Assembly (NCBI GenBank): GCA_020426085.1
Contig: JAGQQP010000300.1
Span: forward strand, 1 to 5,691
Length of the DNA: 5,691 nucleotides
Origin: Planctomycetaceae bacterium
GTDB lineage: Bacteria; Planctomycetota; Planctomycetia; Planctomycetales; Planctomycetaceae
Direction: 5' to 3'
Of the stretch, positions 1-5,691 are shown piece by piece (the stretch's first letter is position 1; each line of letters starts with the position of its first letter). The notes beneath the pieces are model-generated. The model saw only the letters and a program-made list of their open reading frames with translations. It was not told the origin of the DNA and did not search any database. A program made the translations under genes and the position numbers.

Positions 1-856
1 GATAACGAATGAAGTACCAGAGCCCGGATGGGAAATAGAAAACTGGCAGTCTTAGCCCCCACCAGATTTTCGTGAAAAGCAGGCAACCGGCTAACGGCGC
101 TTTGACTGCAACGCGACCGCTTAGTCGGGCGAGATCGCTGAGCGAAAACCAGTCCGGTGGTGCGACATTAAATGGCCCTCTTGCGTTGTTAGATACCAGG
201 CAGCACGTTGCGGCGGCGACATCCTGAAGATGTACAAACTGCATCTGGGTGTCGTTACCACCAGGTAAAACGATCAGTGGTCCGTTCAGGATGAATTGAG
301 TCAGATAATTCGAGAGGCCCGGACCATAGATCATACATGGTCGAGTCCAGCTGGTGGCAATTTCCGGATGTTCTTCGGAGAAACGCAGGACTAACTGTTC
401 CACCTCAAACTTATCCGTCGCATATTGATATTCAGTACGTGCGCGGACCGGGTGATCCTCAGTAATCGGGACTGGGTTTTCGCTGAACGCGCCGTAAGCT
501 GTTGCGCTGGAACCAACTACAACACGAGACGCATCGCACCGTGATGCTGCTTCAAGAACGTTGCGAGTTCCGTCCACATTGATTTGTCGCATTCGGGCTT
601 TGTTACGGATTGGATTCACGACAAATGCCATGTGGATGATGGTGTCTGGCATTAAACGACTAATGTCGCTGATAAGTTGAGGGCTGGTGACATCGCACTT
701 TTCGAACTGATCAAGTGCGTTGGTTGGTGTTTCGACGACATCCATACCAATTACGGTGGCTTCAGGATATGTCTGCCTGATTGCTTCTGCGATCGCTCTG
801 CCACAGTGCCCGGAACTGCCTGTAATCACGACCCGCTTCACTGCGGCTGCGCCCAT
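1..856 (-). CDS. NAD-dependent epimerase/dehydratase, extended SDR family (3' end missing)
   Basis: This is the N-terminal 285 residues of a Rossmann-fold oxidoreductase that probably acts on a nucleotide sugar or similar substrate in the cytoplasm. Seen in the translation: the glycine-rich nucleotide-binding motif TGSSGHCG (residues 12-19), an acidic Asp39 ending the second strand (typical of NAD rather than NADP binding), the SSATAYG segment (116-122), the catalytic YATDK (Tyr145/Lys149, the YxxxK motif), RPCMIYGPG (172-180) and QFVHLQDVA (206-214), which matches the usual FVHVxDVA of epimerases. The start is the ATG at 856-854: GGAG lies 9 bases upstream (869-866), and the frame stays open back to a TAG at 1033-1031 without another ATG, GTG or TTG. 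The gene runs off the left edge; related proteins are usually 310-340 residues, so little is missing. The exact substrate cannot be told. It is divergent from the deacetylase-like gene at 1169. Confidence 0.88.
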   Translation of the reverse strand, partial: MGAAAVKRVVITGSSGHCGRAIAEAIRQTYPEATVIGMDVVETPTNALDQFEKCDVTSPQLISDISRLMPDTIIHMAFVVNPIRNKARMRQINVDGTRNVLEAASRCDASRVVVGSSATAYGAFSENPVPITEDHPVRARTEYQYATDKFEVEQLVLRFSEEHPEIATSWTRPCMIYGPGLSNYLTQFILNGPLIVLPGGNDTQMQFVHLQDVAAATCCLVSNNARGPFNVAPPDWFSLSDLARLSGRVAVKAPLAGCLLFTKIWWGLRLPVFYFPSGLWYFIRY

Positions 857-1168
857 TCGATAATGCTCCGGTTTGTTGAAGAAACATGGAACTGGAACCA
901 GATTCTGAGAATTACGGATACTACCAACCCGGCTGCCTTTGCAAACTCGACCGGCGTCCCTGAAGCATGGGATCAGGATGTCGGGCAGCGTTTGAGCAGG
1001 TGCAGGGGTTGTGGAGAATTTCTCTGACCGCTATGTTTCCAGACAGTTTTCCAGCGAAACACTGCTCATTAACTGCATTGAGCCGGAGTTTTGGGAAAGT
1101 AGCCCCACCTTTTTTTACGCTCAGCGTGTCGGCCAGCGCGCCTGCTGAATGGAAGTGATTGACGCGGC
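857..1168. other. Divergent intergenic region, no gene seen
   Basis: This 312-base stretch separates the minus-strand epimerase from the plus-strand deacetylase homologue and must hold the promoters for both if each is transcribed from its own start. I see the GGAG ribosome-binding site of the epimerase (866-869) and a weak GGAAG (1151-1155) 13 bases before the deacetylase start. I see no good sigma-70 pair, no convincing operator repeat and no terminator; the T-run at about 1110-1116 has no stable stem before it. Open frames crossing the region have no recognisable protein character. Confidence 0.6.
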
Positions 1169-1975
1169 ATGAAGCTTGTACGTGATACCGATCCGAATAA
1201 GGACTTTAGTACCGACCATTACCGCGAAATCGTAGCGGCGATTGCCAAAAGTCACCGGACCATTTGTTTTCGCGACGTCCATGCCATGGGCCGCGACATC
1301 CTTAGTCTGCCGAACTTCGTCATCATGCGGCATGATGTTGAATTCAGCATTCCTGCCGCCTTACGAATGGCAGAAATCGAAGCAGAATACGGAGTGAGTG
1401 CAACATACTTCCTGCTGCAAACCAGTGATTACAACTGCTTCGAAGAAGAGGAAGCCGTCATGATCCGCAGGATCCTTGAGTTGGGGCACGATATTGGCCT
1501 GCATTACGACGCTGCTTTGTTCGAACGTTTGAACCTTGACCCTGAGCGAACGGCAAAAGCACAACTGGATTTGTTTGAGGCATTCTTCAATACCAAAATC
1601 CACGCGATGAGCTCCCACATGCCGATGCGATCTGGCAAAACTTTTTCGCTGCCCGGCGTCATCGATACGTACGACCCAATGTTTCTGACAGAAATGAAGT
1701 ATCTCAGCGACAGCACTCAGGCGTGGCGCGAGGGGGTTGTGACTAATGTCCTGGAGAAGTACAACCACATCCATCTGCTGACCCATGAATATATTTGGCA
1801 CCCCGGCGGCTGGGATTGGTCAGCTCTGCTGTTTGTTGAAGTGCAGGAGAAATTTCAGCGAGCGTGGAAAAGGGCCGAAGGGTTCATCAATATGTACCGC
1901 GAAGGCCTTCGAATGCGACAAACGAAAGACAAGCAGTTCAAACAGCGTTACATGAAGGACGGCGATCAGGACTAA
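1169..1975 (+). CDS. Polysaccharide deacetylase (CE4)-like protein
   Basis: A complete 268-residue soluble protein resembling the divergent carbohydrate esterase 4 / NodB-like group found in surface-polysaccharide loci. Seen: RHDVEFS (residues 54-60), corresponding to the first metal and catalytic motif, usually RHDVDxS in this group; GHDIGLHYD (106-114), the second motif with His107 and His112 as likely metal ligands; SSHMPMRSGK (148-157); and LLTHEYIWHPGGW (203-215), whose His206 fits the late conserved histidine. There is no signal peptide or membrane segment, so it is probably cytoplasmic, unlike exported peptidoglycan deacetylases. The C-terminal 45 residues are rich in Lys, Arg and Gln and probably helical. 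The start is fixed by an in-frame TGA two codons upstream (1160-1162), although the ribosome-binding site is poor (GGAAG 13 bases away). Catalytic activity and substrate are unproven; the Asp-to-Glu change in the first motif makes activity uncertain. It is divergent from the epimerase gene, which suggests a shared carbohydrate role. Confidence 0.8.
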   Translation: MKLVRDTDPNKDFSTDHYREIVAAIAKSHRTICFRDVHAMGRDILSLPNFVIMRHDVEFSIPAALRMAEIEAEYGVSATYFLLQTSDYNCFEEEEAVMIRRILELGHDIGLHYDAALFERLNLDPERTAKAQLDLFEAFFNTKIHAMSSHMPMRSGKTFSLPGVIDTYDPMFLTEMKYLSDSTQAWREGVVTNVLEKYNHIHLLTHEYIWHPGGWDWSALLFVEVQEKFQRAWKRAEGFINMYREGLRMRQTKDKQFKQRYMKDGDQD

Positions 1976-2038
1976 ACTGACTTCTGGGATTCGAATGATT
2001 TCGAGCATAATCGTGAGAAAATCAGCAAAACGCCGCAC

Positions 2039-2067
2039 TTTACACAAAGCGAATTCAGTGCTAAACT
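2039..2067 (+). promoter_or_regulatory. Candidate sigma-70 promoter for tRNA-Gln
   Basis: TTTACA (2039-2044, five of six matches to TTGACA) is followed after 17 bases by TAAACT (2062-2067, four of six matches to TATAAT). Transcription would begin near 2074, leaving a 5' leader of about 46 bases before the tRNA. This is the best pair I find in the 144 bases between the deacetylase-like gene and the tRNA, but such matches are common by chance. Confidence 0.3.
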
Positions 2068-2119
2068 TCGGGCACACACGGCCTGTGATTGTTGGCATTT
2101 TGTGCTGACAAGACAGCGA

Positions 2120-2190
2120 TACCCCGTAGTGTAATGGTAGCACAACAGATTTTGATTCTGTTAGTCAAGGTTCGAGCCCTTGCCGGGTAA
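2120..2190 (+). tRNA. tRNA-Gln (anticodon UUG)
   Basis: A 71-base cloverleaf can be drawn by hand. The acceptor strands are 2120-2126 and 2183-2189, with discriminator A2190. The D-stem is GTG/CAC (2129-2131, 2141-2143). The anticodon stem is ACAGA/TCTGT (2145-2149, 2157-2161) around the loop TTTTGAT, giving anticodon TTG at 2152-2154, which reads CAA (and CAG by wobble). The T-stem is CAAGG/CCTTG (2166-2170, 2178-2182) with loop TTCGAGC. The first pair is T-A, as is usual for bacterial tRNA-Gln. The acceptor stem carries one C-C mismatch at its sixth pair (2125 with 2184). CCA is not encoded, so it must be added after transcription. The gene stands alone, ending just before a terminator and convergent with argS. 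Confidence 0.95.
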
Positions 2191-2198
2191 TCTTCAAT

Positions 2199-2234
2199 AA
2201 AAAAACGCATTCCAGTCTGGAATGCGTTTTTTTT
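2199..2234. terminator. Bidirectional intrinsic terminator
   Basis: An inverted repeat with core ACGCATTCCA (2205-2214) and its complement TGGAATGCGT (2218-2227) closes a 3-base loop GTC (2215-2217). The flanking A-run (2199-2205) pairs with the T-run (2227-2234), extending the stem to 16 perfect pairs. On the plus strand the T-run follows the hairpin and would end the tRNA-Gln transcript 9 bases after the tRNA. On the minus strand the complement of the A-run gives a U-run that would end the argS transcript 26 bases after its stop codon. It therefore serves both convergent units. Confidence 0.93.
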
Positions 2235-2259
2235 ATTTCTCTTGCCGTTGAGTGATGTA

Positions 2260-4248
2260 TTACATGCGTTCGCAGGTTCCGATTCCCAACAGCGACAGGC
2301 CATGCTCGACAATGCGGGCGGTTAAATCGCAGAGCAGCAGTCGGCTGGTCTTCACTGCTTCCTCTTCCGCTTTCAGTACGTGACAGTTGTTGTAGAACGT
2401 GCTGAACAGATTTGAGAGTTCGAACAGGTAGTTGGTCAGGTAATTCGGTCGAGCTTCTGTAGCGACACTTTCCAGGATTTCCGAATAGCGGTTGATCTGC
2501 AGGGCCAGTGCTCGCTCGCTTTCATCGACCAGAGTCAGTGCAGCCTGATGATCTCGTAAAGCACTTCGGTCGATCTGACCTTTGCGGAAGATACCACAGA
2601 CACGGGCATAGGCGTATTGCATGTACGTGGCGGTATCACCTTTATTGGCGAGCATCTTATCCAGATCGAATACGTAATCACTGTCCCGGTTGTGTTTCAG
2701 GTCAGCGTATTTGATGCCCCCCAGCCCCACGACTTCTGCGATCTGCCTTCGCTCGGCGTCATTCAGTTCAGGGCCATCCGGTTTGGCATCATCGTTCTCG
2801 GAAACAATCTGGTAGGCACTTTCGATGGATTCATCCAGCAGGCTTTCCAGTCCCACGGTATCACCCGATCGAGTTTTGTAGGGACGCTTGTTTTTGCCCA
2901 GCACGGTTCCAAAGCTGACGTGCTGCAGTTCCAGGTCGGAATAGCCCCACTCCTTAACCGTGGCAAACAGGAGCTTGAAGTGTTCGCTCTGCCGGGAGTC
3001 GACTACATACAGCACCCGGTCTGCCTTGAGTTCTTCGACCCGGTATTTGATCGTCGCCAGATCGGTGGTCGCGTATGTGAAGGCGCCATCCTGTTTCTGG
3101 ACGATGAAAGGGGCTTCGATGCCCTGCATGAACACGCAGATCGCGCCCTGGCTTTCTTTGGCGAGCCCTTTCTGTTTCAGATCTGCCACGACATCCGCCA
3201 AGAGGGGCTGATAGAAGCTTTCGCCCAGAGTCATATCAAAATGGATGTTGAGCCGATCATAGACGGTCTGAATCGCATCCAGACACTGAGGCAGAAATCG
3301 TTCCCAGAGTTCGATGTTTTCCGCATCGCCGCTATGGAGCCTGGCAGTCTCCTCCCGCGCCAGGCGAGCAATCTCGGGAAACGCGATCGCTTTACTGTGC
3401 AGGTCTTCGTTTGCTTCCAGCTCTGTCAGACTTTCCTGTTGGGAAGTCAGTTCGGCCTGGCTTTCGCCGAGATCGGCTTTCAGCTTCTTGATCTGTTTCT
3501 GAATTTTTTTGTCGGTCAGGTCAGCCGAACTTTCGAGCGACTGCAGCTTTTCAGCCTGCTGATTGATATCTTCTTCTTTTTTCGGGATGGCGTTTTTCGT
3601 CGCATGATAGTCCGAAAGCTGGTTAACCAGTCGATACAGCCGCGCCAGTTCAGTGACCGGGGCTTCTTCGAAAGCGGCTTCGTTCAGGAAATGCTTGTAT
3701 CCAAAGATAATCATGCCGAACTGGGTTCCCCAGTCGCCGATATGGTTGTCCCCGACGACATCGTGTCCCAGGAATTTCAGTACCCGGTAATTAGCATCAC
3801 CAATCACGGTACTTCTTAAATGTCCCACATGCATGGGTTTGGCGACGTTGGGGGCGGAGAAGTCGACGACCACCTTTTGAGGCGCTTCTGCCGCTGCGAC
3901 CCCGAGTCGCTCGTCTGCCACCAGATTTTGTGTCTGCGTATTCAGCCAGTCCTGTTTGAGTTTGATATTAATAAAGCCGGGTCCCGCGACTTCCAGGGGT
4001 TCACAGAAATCGGACAGATCGACTTTTTCCACGATCTGTGTTGCCAGATCGCGCGGTTTTAACTCTGGGATTCGGGCTGCCAGCGGCATGGCAAAGTTAG
4101 CCTGGTAGTCACCAAACTTCGCGTCTTGAGATGCTTTCAGCATTTCGATCACCGAAGACGGATCATCGGTCCATTCGGTTAAGACGGGTTCAAACCGACT
4201 TCTGAGTTCTGCGAGAATATTCATTATGTATGCCCGGGGCAGAGACAC
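2260..4248 (-). CDS. argS: Arginine--tRNA ligase (arginyl-tRNA synthetase)
   Basis: A class I aminoacyl-tRNA synthetase that attaches arginine to tRNA-Arg in the cytoplasm, using ATP and needing the tRNA for amino acid activation. Seen, numbering from the GTG at 4248: the N-terminal Add-1 domain with KFGDYQANF (44-52) and AGPGFINIKL (88-97); FSAPNVAKP then the HIGH signature as HVGH (140-143); GDWGTQFGM (171-179); YATTDLA (392-398); YKTRSGDTVGL (457-467), the non-canonical KMSKS-region form also found in E. coli ArgS; YMQYAYAR (542-549); and an intact C-terminus ending LGIGTCERM. At 662 residues it is longer than the usual 550-600 because of a charged, probably coiled-coil insert at about 213-285. 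Start choice: the GTG has AAGGAG 4 bases upstream (4258-4253); the ATG at 4224-4222 gives a more typical MNIL N-terminus but lacks a good site. It is the last gene of the minus-strand cluster, 92 bases after rsfS. Confidence 0.97.
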   Translation of the reverse strand: MSLPRAYIMNILAELRSRFEPVLTEWTDDPSSVIEMLKASQDAKFGDYQANFAMPLAARIPELKPRDLATQIVEKVDLSDFCEPLEVAGPGFINIKLKQDWLNTQTQNLVADERLGVAAAEAPQKVVVDFSAPNVAKPMHVGHLRSTVIGDANYRVLKFLGHDVVGDNHIGDWGTQFGMIIFGYKHFLNEAAFEEAPVTELARLYRLVNQLSDYHATKNAIPKKEEDINQQAEKLQSLESSADLTDKKIQKQIKKLKADLGESQAELTSQQESLTELEANEDLHSKAIAFPEIARLAREETARLHSGDAENIELWERFLPQCLDAIQTVYDRLNIHFDMTLGESFYQPLLADVVADLKQKGLAKESQGAICVFMQGIEAPFIVQKQDGAFTYATTDLATIKYRVEELKADRVLYVVDSRQSEHFKLLFATVKEWGYSDLELQHVSFGTVLGKNKRPYKTRSGDTVGLESLLDESIESAYQIVSENDDAKPDGPELNDAERRQIAEVVGLGGIKYADLKHNRDSDYVFDLDKMLANKGDTATYMQYAYARVCGIFRKGQIDRSALRDHQAALTLVDESERALALQINRYSEILESVATEARPNYLTNYLFELSNLFSTFYNNCHVLKAEEEAVKTSRLLLCDLTARIVEHGLSLLGIGTCERM

Positions 4249-4252
4249 CGGA

Positions 4253-4258
4253 CTCCTT
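4253..4258 (-). promoter_or_regulatory. Shine-Dalgarno site deciding the argS start
   Basis: AAGGAG on the minus strand ends 4 bases before the GTG at 4248-4246. It lies 28 bases before the alternative ATG at 4224, too far to serve it. This favours the GTG start and eight extra N-terminal residues, although a 4-base spacer is rather short. Confidence 0.55.
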
Positions 4259-4340
4259 GATTACTGGAAAATACGGACATAGACTGATCTACGCCCAGAA
4301 TACCGACTGCGAGTCGAGATTGGTAGAAACAGCGGTTCTG

Positions 4341-4742
4341 TCAGTGCGAATCCGGGCGGAAAGACTGCCAGTCTACTTTTTTGGCGTCTGCCCAGAGGCG
4401 TTCGAGGTCGTACAGTTCCCGGGATTCTTCTGTGAAAATATGCAGGACGATATCCCCATAGTCACCCAGAATCCATTCACTGTCTTTACCTTCGATATTA
4501 CGACGGTGGGCGCTGTCGCGCTTCATCAGGACGCGAATTTCTTCGGCAATCGCATTGCTCTGCCTCTGGTTCGTGGCTGTGGCAATGATGAAATAGTCAA
4601 ACAAAGGCGTAATCTTGGAAACATCGAGTACAACGATGTCTTTGCCTTTGAAGTCTTCACAGGTTTTTGCACACAGACAGGCACGTTCCAGACTGGACGC
4701 ACTTTCAATGGAATCAGATTGTTGAGAAGGTTCGGTATTGAT
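4341..4742 (-). CDS. rsfS: Ribosomal silencing factor RsfS (Iojap family), apparently non-AUG start
   Basis: RsfS binds uL14 on the large ribosomal subunit and blocks subunit joining when nutrients are low. Seen: a core with DIVVLDVSKITPLFDYFIIA (residues 35-54 from the proposed start), TATNQRQ, RRNIEGK, EWILGDYGDIVLHIF and ELYDLERLWADA, all hallmarks of the family. From the proposed start the protein has 133 residues, slightly longer than the usual 105-130. The frame has no ATG, GTG or TTG between the upstream TGA (4766-4764) and the TTG at 4604, which lies inside the conserved core and would remove the first third of the domain. The best start is the ATC at 4742-4740, preceded by AAAGG (4755-4751) with an 8-base spacer; ATT at 4709 or CTG codons are alternatives. 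It begins 29 bases after the hppA stop, so the two are probably co-transcribed. Identity is secure; the start is inferred. Confidence 0.9.
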   Translation of the reverse strand: MNTEPSQQSDSIESASSLERACLCAKTCEDFKGKDIVVLDVSKITPLFDYFIIATATNQRQSNAIAEEIRVLMKRDSAHRRNIEGKDSEWILGDYGDIVLHIFTEESRELYDLERLWADAKKVDWQSFRPDSH

Positions 4743-4771
4743 TTTTGTGACCTTTAGCCTGTTTCAAATAC

Positions 4772-5691
4772 TTAAAATAACTCTAGTGCGTATTGAATAA
4801 TAAAACCGGCTATGACAACAGAAACCATACTCATCAGCTTGATCAAAATGTTCAGACTCGGGCCACTGGTGTCTTTAAATGGGTCACCAACGGTGTCACC
4901 GACTACTGTGGCTTTGTGCGCATCAGTTCCTTTGCCGCCATGTGCGCCTGCTTCAATGTACTTTTTCGCATTATCCCAGGCGCCACCGGCATTAGCCATC
5001 ATGATGGCAACTGCAAACCCGCTCGTCAAGGCACCCACCAGCAGGCCGACGACCCCGGGAACTCCCAGGATGACTCCGACGACGACCGGTGAAAGCAGAC
5101 CCAGCATCGCAGGCAGGATCATTTCCCGTTGCGCAGCTGCCGTACTGATTTCGACACAGGCGGCGTAATCCGGTTCGGCCTGATTCTCCATAATGCCGGT
5201 GATTTCCCTGAACTGGCGACGGACTTCGTCCACCATGGCTCCTGCAGCGCGTCCGACGGCTTTCATGGTCATCGCACAGAACACAAAGGCCACCATGACG
5301 CCGAAGAAGATCCCGACCAGAACTTTGGGGTTCAGCAGTGAGAAATTATAGAATCGTGAGAAGTCAGGCACTGTCGCTGTCTTGACATCGACGCATTCTC
5401 CCCGTTCCAGCAGTTCGGTAATATTCAGACCTCGAATGATCGAACCGACTTCGGCACTGGTGATTTTTTCGCGGCCTGGAGTAATCTGAGCAACATTTAA
5501 GGCGGGAAACAGTAAATACCCCTGATTGTTATGTTTTGCTTCCTCACCATTTTTGTCCGGAGTCCGTAAGGCAATACAGTTCGGGCTCAATTTCAGAGCA
5601 GAAGCGTTCGTCATATCATCTGAAACGGTTTCCACGATCGCAGAATGTTCAACCCAGCGTTCAAAACCGATGCGAACTTCTTCGACATAAG
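4772..5691 (-). CDS. hppA: Membrane-bound ion-translocating pyrophosphatase (5' end missing)
   Basis: The C-terminal 305 residues of an integral membrane pump that hydrolyses pyrophosphate and moves H+ and/or Na+ out of the cytoplasm. Seen, numbering from the first whole codon at 5689: a hydrophobic helix [17 protein letters not shown] (119-135), [17 protein letters not shown] (144-160), two further hydrophobic stretches (190-231), [14 protein letters not shown] (233-246), and [15 protein letters not shown] (264-278), whose Asp and Lys residues belong to the pyrophosphate/Mg site of the family, then a last helix ending in LELF. The full protein in this family usually has about 16 membrane helices and 650-800 residues, so more than half is outside the window. 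Residues of about 12-116 are hydrophilic and much longer than the usual loop here. The part that separates K+-dependent from K+-independent enzymes is not present. In-frame GTG and ATG codons near 5635 are internal, not starts, since conserved reading continues to the right edge. Confidence 0.95.
   Translation of the reverse strand, partial: YVEEVRIGFERWVEHSAIVETVSDDMTNASALKLSPNCIALRTPDKNGEEAKHNNQGYLLFPALNVAQITPGREKITSAEVGSIIRGLNITELLERGECVDVKTATVPDFSRFYNFSLLNPKVLVGIFFGVMVAFVFCAMTMKAVGRAAGAMVDEVRRQFREITGIMENQAEPDYAACVEISTAAAQREMILPAMLGLLSPVVVGVILGVPGVVGLLVGALTSGFAVAIMMANAGGAWDNAKKYIEAGAHGGKGTDAHKATVVGDTVGDPFKDTSGPSLNILIKLMSMVSVVIAGFIIQYALELF

Noticed and set aside
677..1158. Plus-strand open frames overlapping the epimerase start and the divergent intergenic region
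   Set aside because: One lies largely antisense to the epimerase N-terminus. Both translations look random and lack good start contexts.
1990..2015. TCGA-containing short inverted repeats after the deacetylase-like gene
   Set aside because: Stems are four bases or less and no T-run follows; not a convincing terminator for that gene.
2617..3819. 400-codon open frame on the plus strand opposite argS
   Set aside because: It is the antisense shadow of a clear argS. Its translation has no recognisable domain and its composition follows argS codon bias.
4304..4316. Small hairpin CGACT-GCG-AGTCG between rsfS and argS
   Set aside because: Only five pairs and no T-run, so neither a terminator nor a clear regulatory element.
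4341..4604. rsfS beginning at the TTG at 4604 (87 residues)
   Set aside because: It would remove the conserved N-terminal third of the RsfS domain, which is clearly encoded upstream in the same frame.
4230..4757. 175-codon plus-strand open frame opposite rsfS
   Set aside because: Antisense shadow of rsfS and its flanks; no ribosome-binding site or family motif.
4772..5635. A 287-residue protein starting at the GTG at 5635
   Set aside because: The same frame continues to the right edge with sensible coding sequence, and the product lacks most of the pyrophosphatase; this is the 3' part of a longer gene.

Overview
This window looks like ordinary chromosome from a bacterium of moderate GC content. 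The protein style fits Planctomycetota best (Gimesia/Rubinisphaera-like): a long ArgS with a coiled-coil insert, a pyrophosphatase with an enlarged extramembrane loop, and weak or absent Shine-Dalgarno sequences. That placement is an inference from sequence character, not a database result.

Layout. (1) Positions 1-856, minus strand: the first 285 residues of an NAD-dependent epimerase/dehydratase of the extended SDR type, running off the left edge. (2) Positions 857-1168: a divergent intergenic region without a clear promoter. (3) Positions 1169-1975, plus strand: a complete carbohydrate-esterase-4-like polysaccharide deacetylase homologue. (4) Positions 2120-2190, plus strand: tRNA-Gln(UUG), with a candidate promoter upstream. 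(5) Positions 2199-2234: a strong hairpin with A- and T-runs that can terminate transcription from both sides. (6) Positions 2260-5691, minus strand: three co-directional genes transcribed in the order hppA (3' part only), rsfS, argS.

How the genes relate. The minus-strand cluster is housekeeping: a membrane ion pump driven by pyrophosphate, a ribosome silencing factor and an aminoacyl-tRNA synthetase. The first two are only 29 bases apart if the proposed rsfS start is right. Aminoacylation releases pyrophosphate and HppA uses pyrophosphate, so a metabolic link is conceivable but not shown. The SDR and deacetylase-like genes at the left are the type found in sugar-nucleotide or surface-polysaccharide work; they are divergently arranged and may share a pathway.

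I see no mobile element, CRISPR array, defence system or clearly new multi-gene system. The most notable points are that rsfS has no ATG, GTG or TTG start anywhere upstream of its conserved N-terminal region, the inserts in ArgS and HppA, the RHDVE variant in the deacetylase homologue, and an acceptor-stem mismatch in the tRNA.
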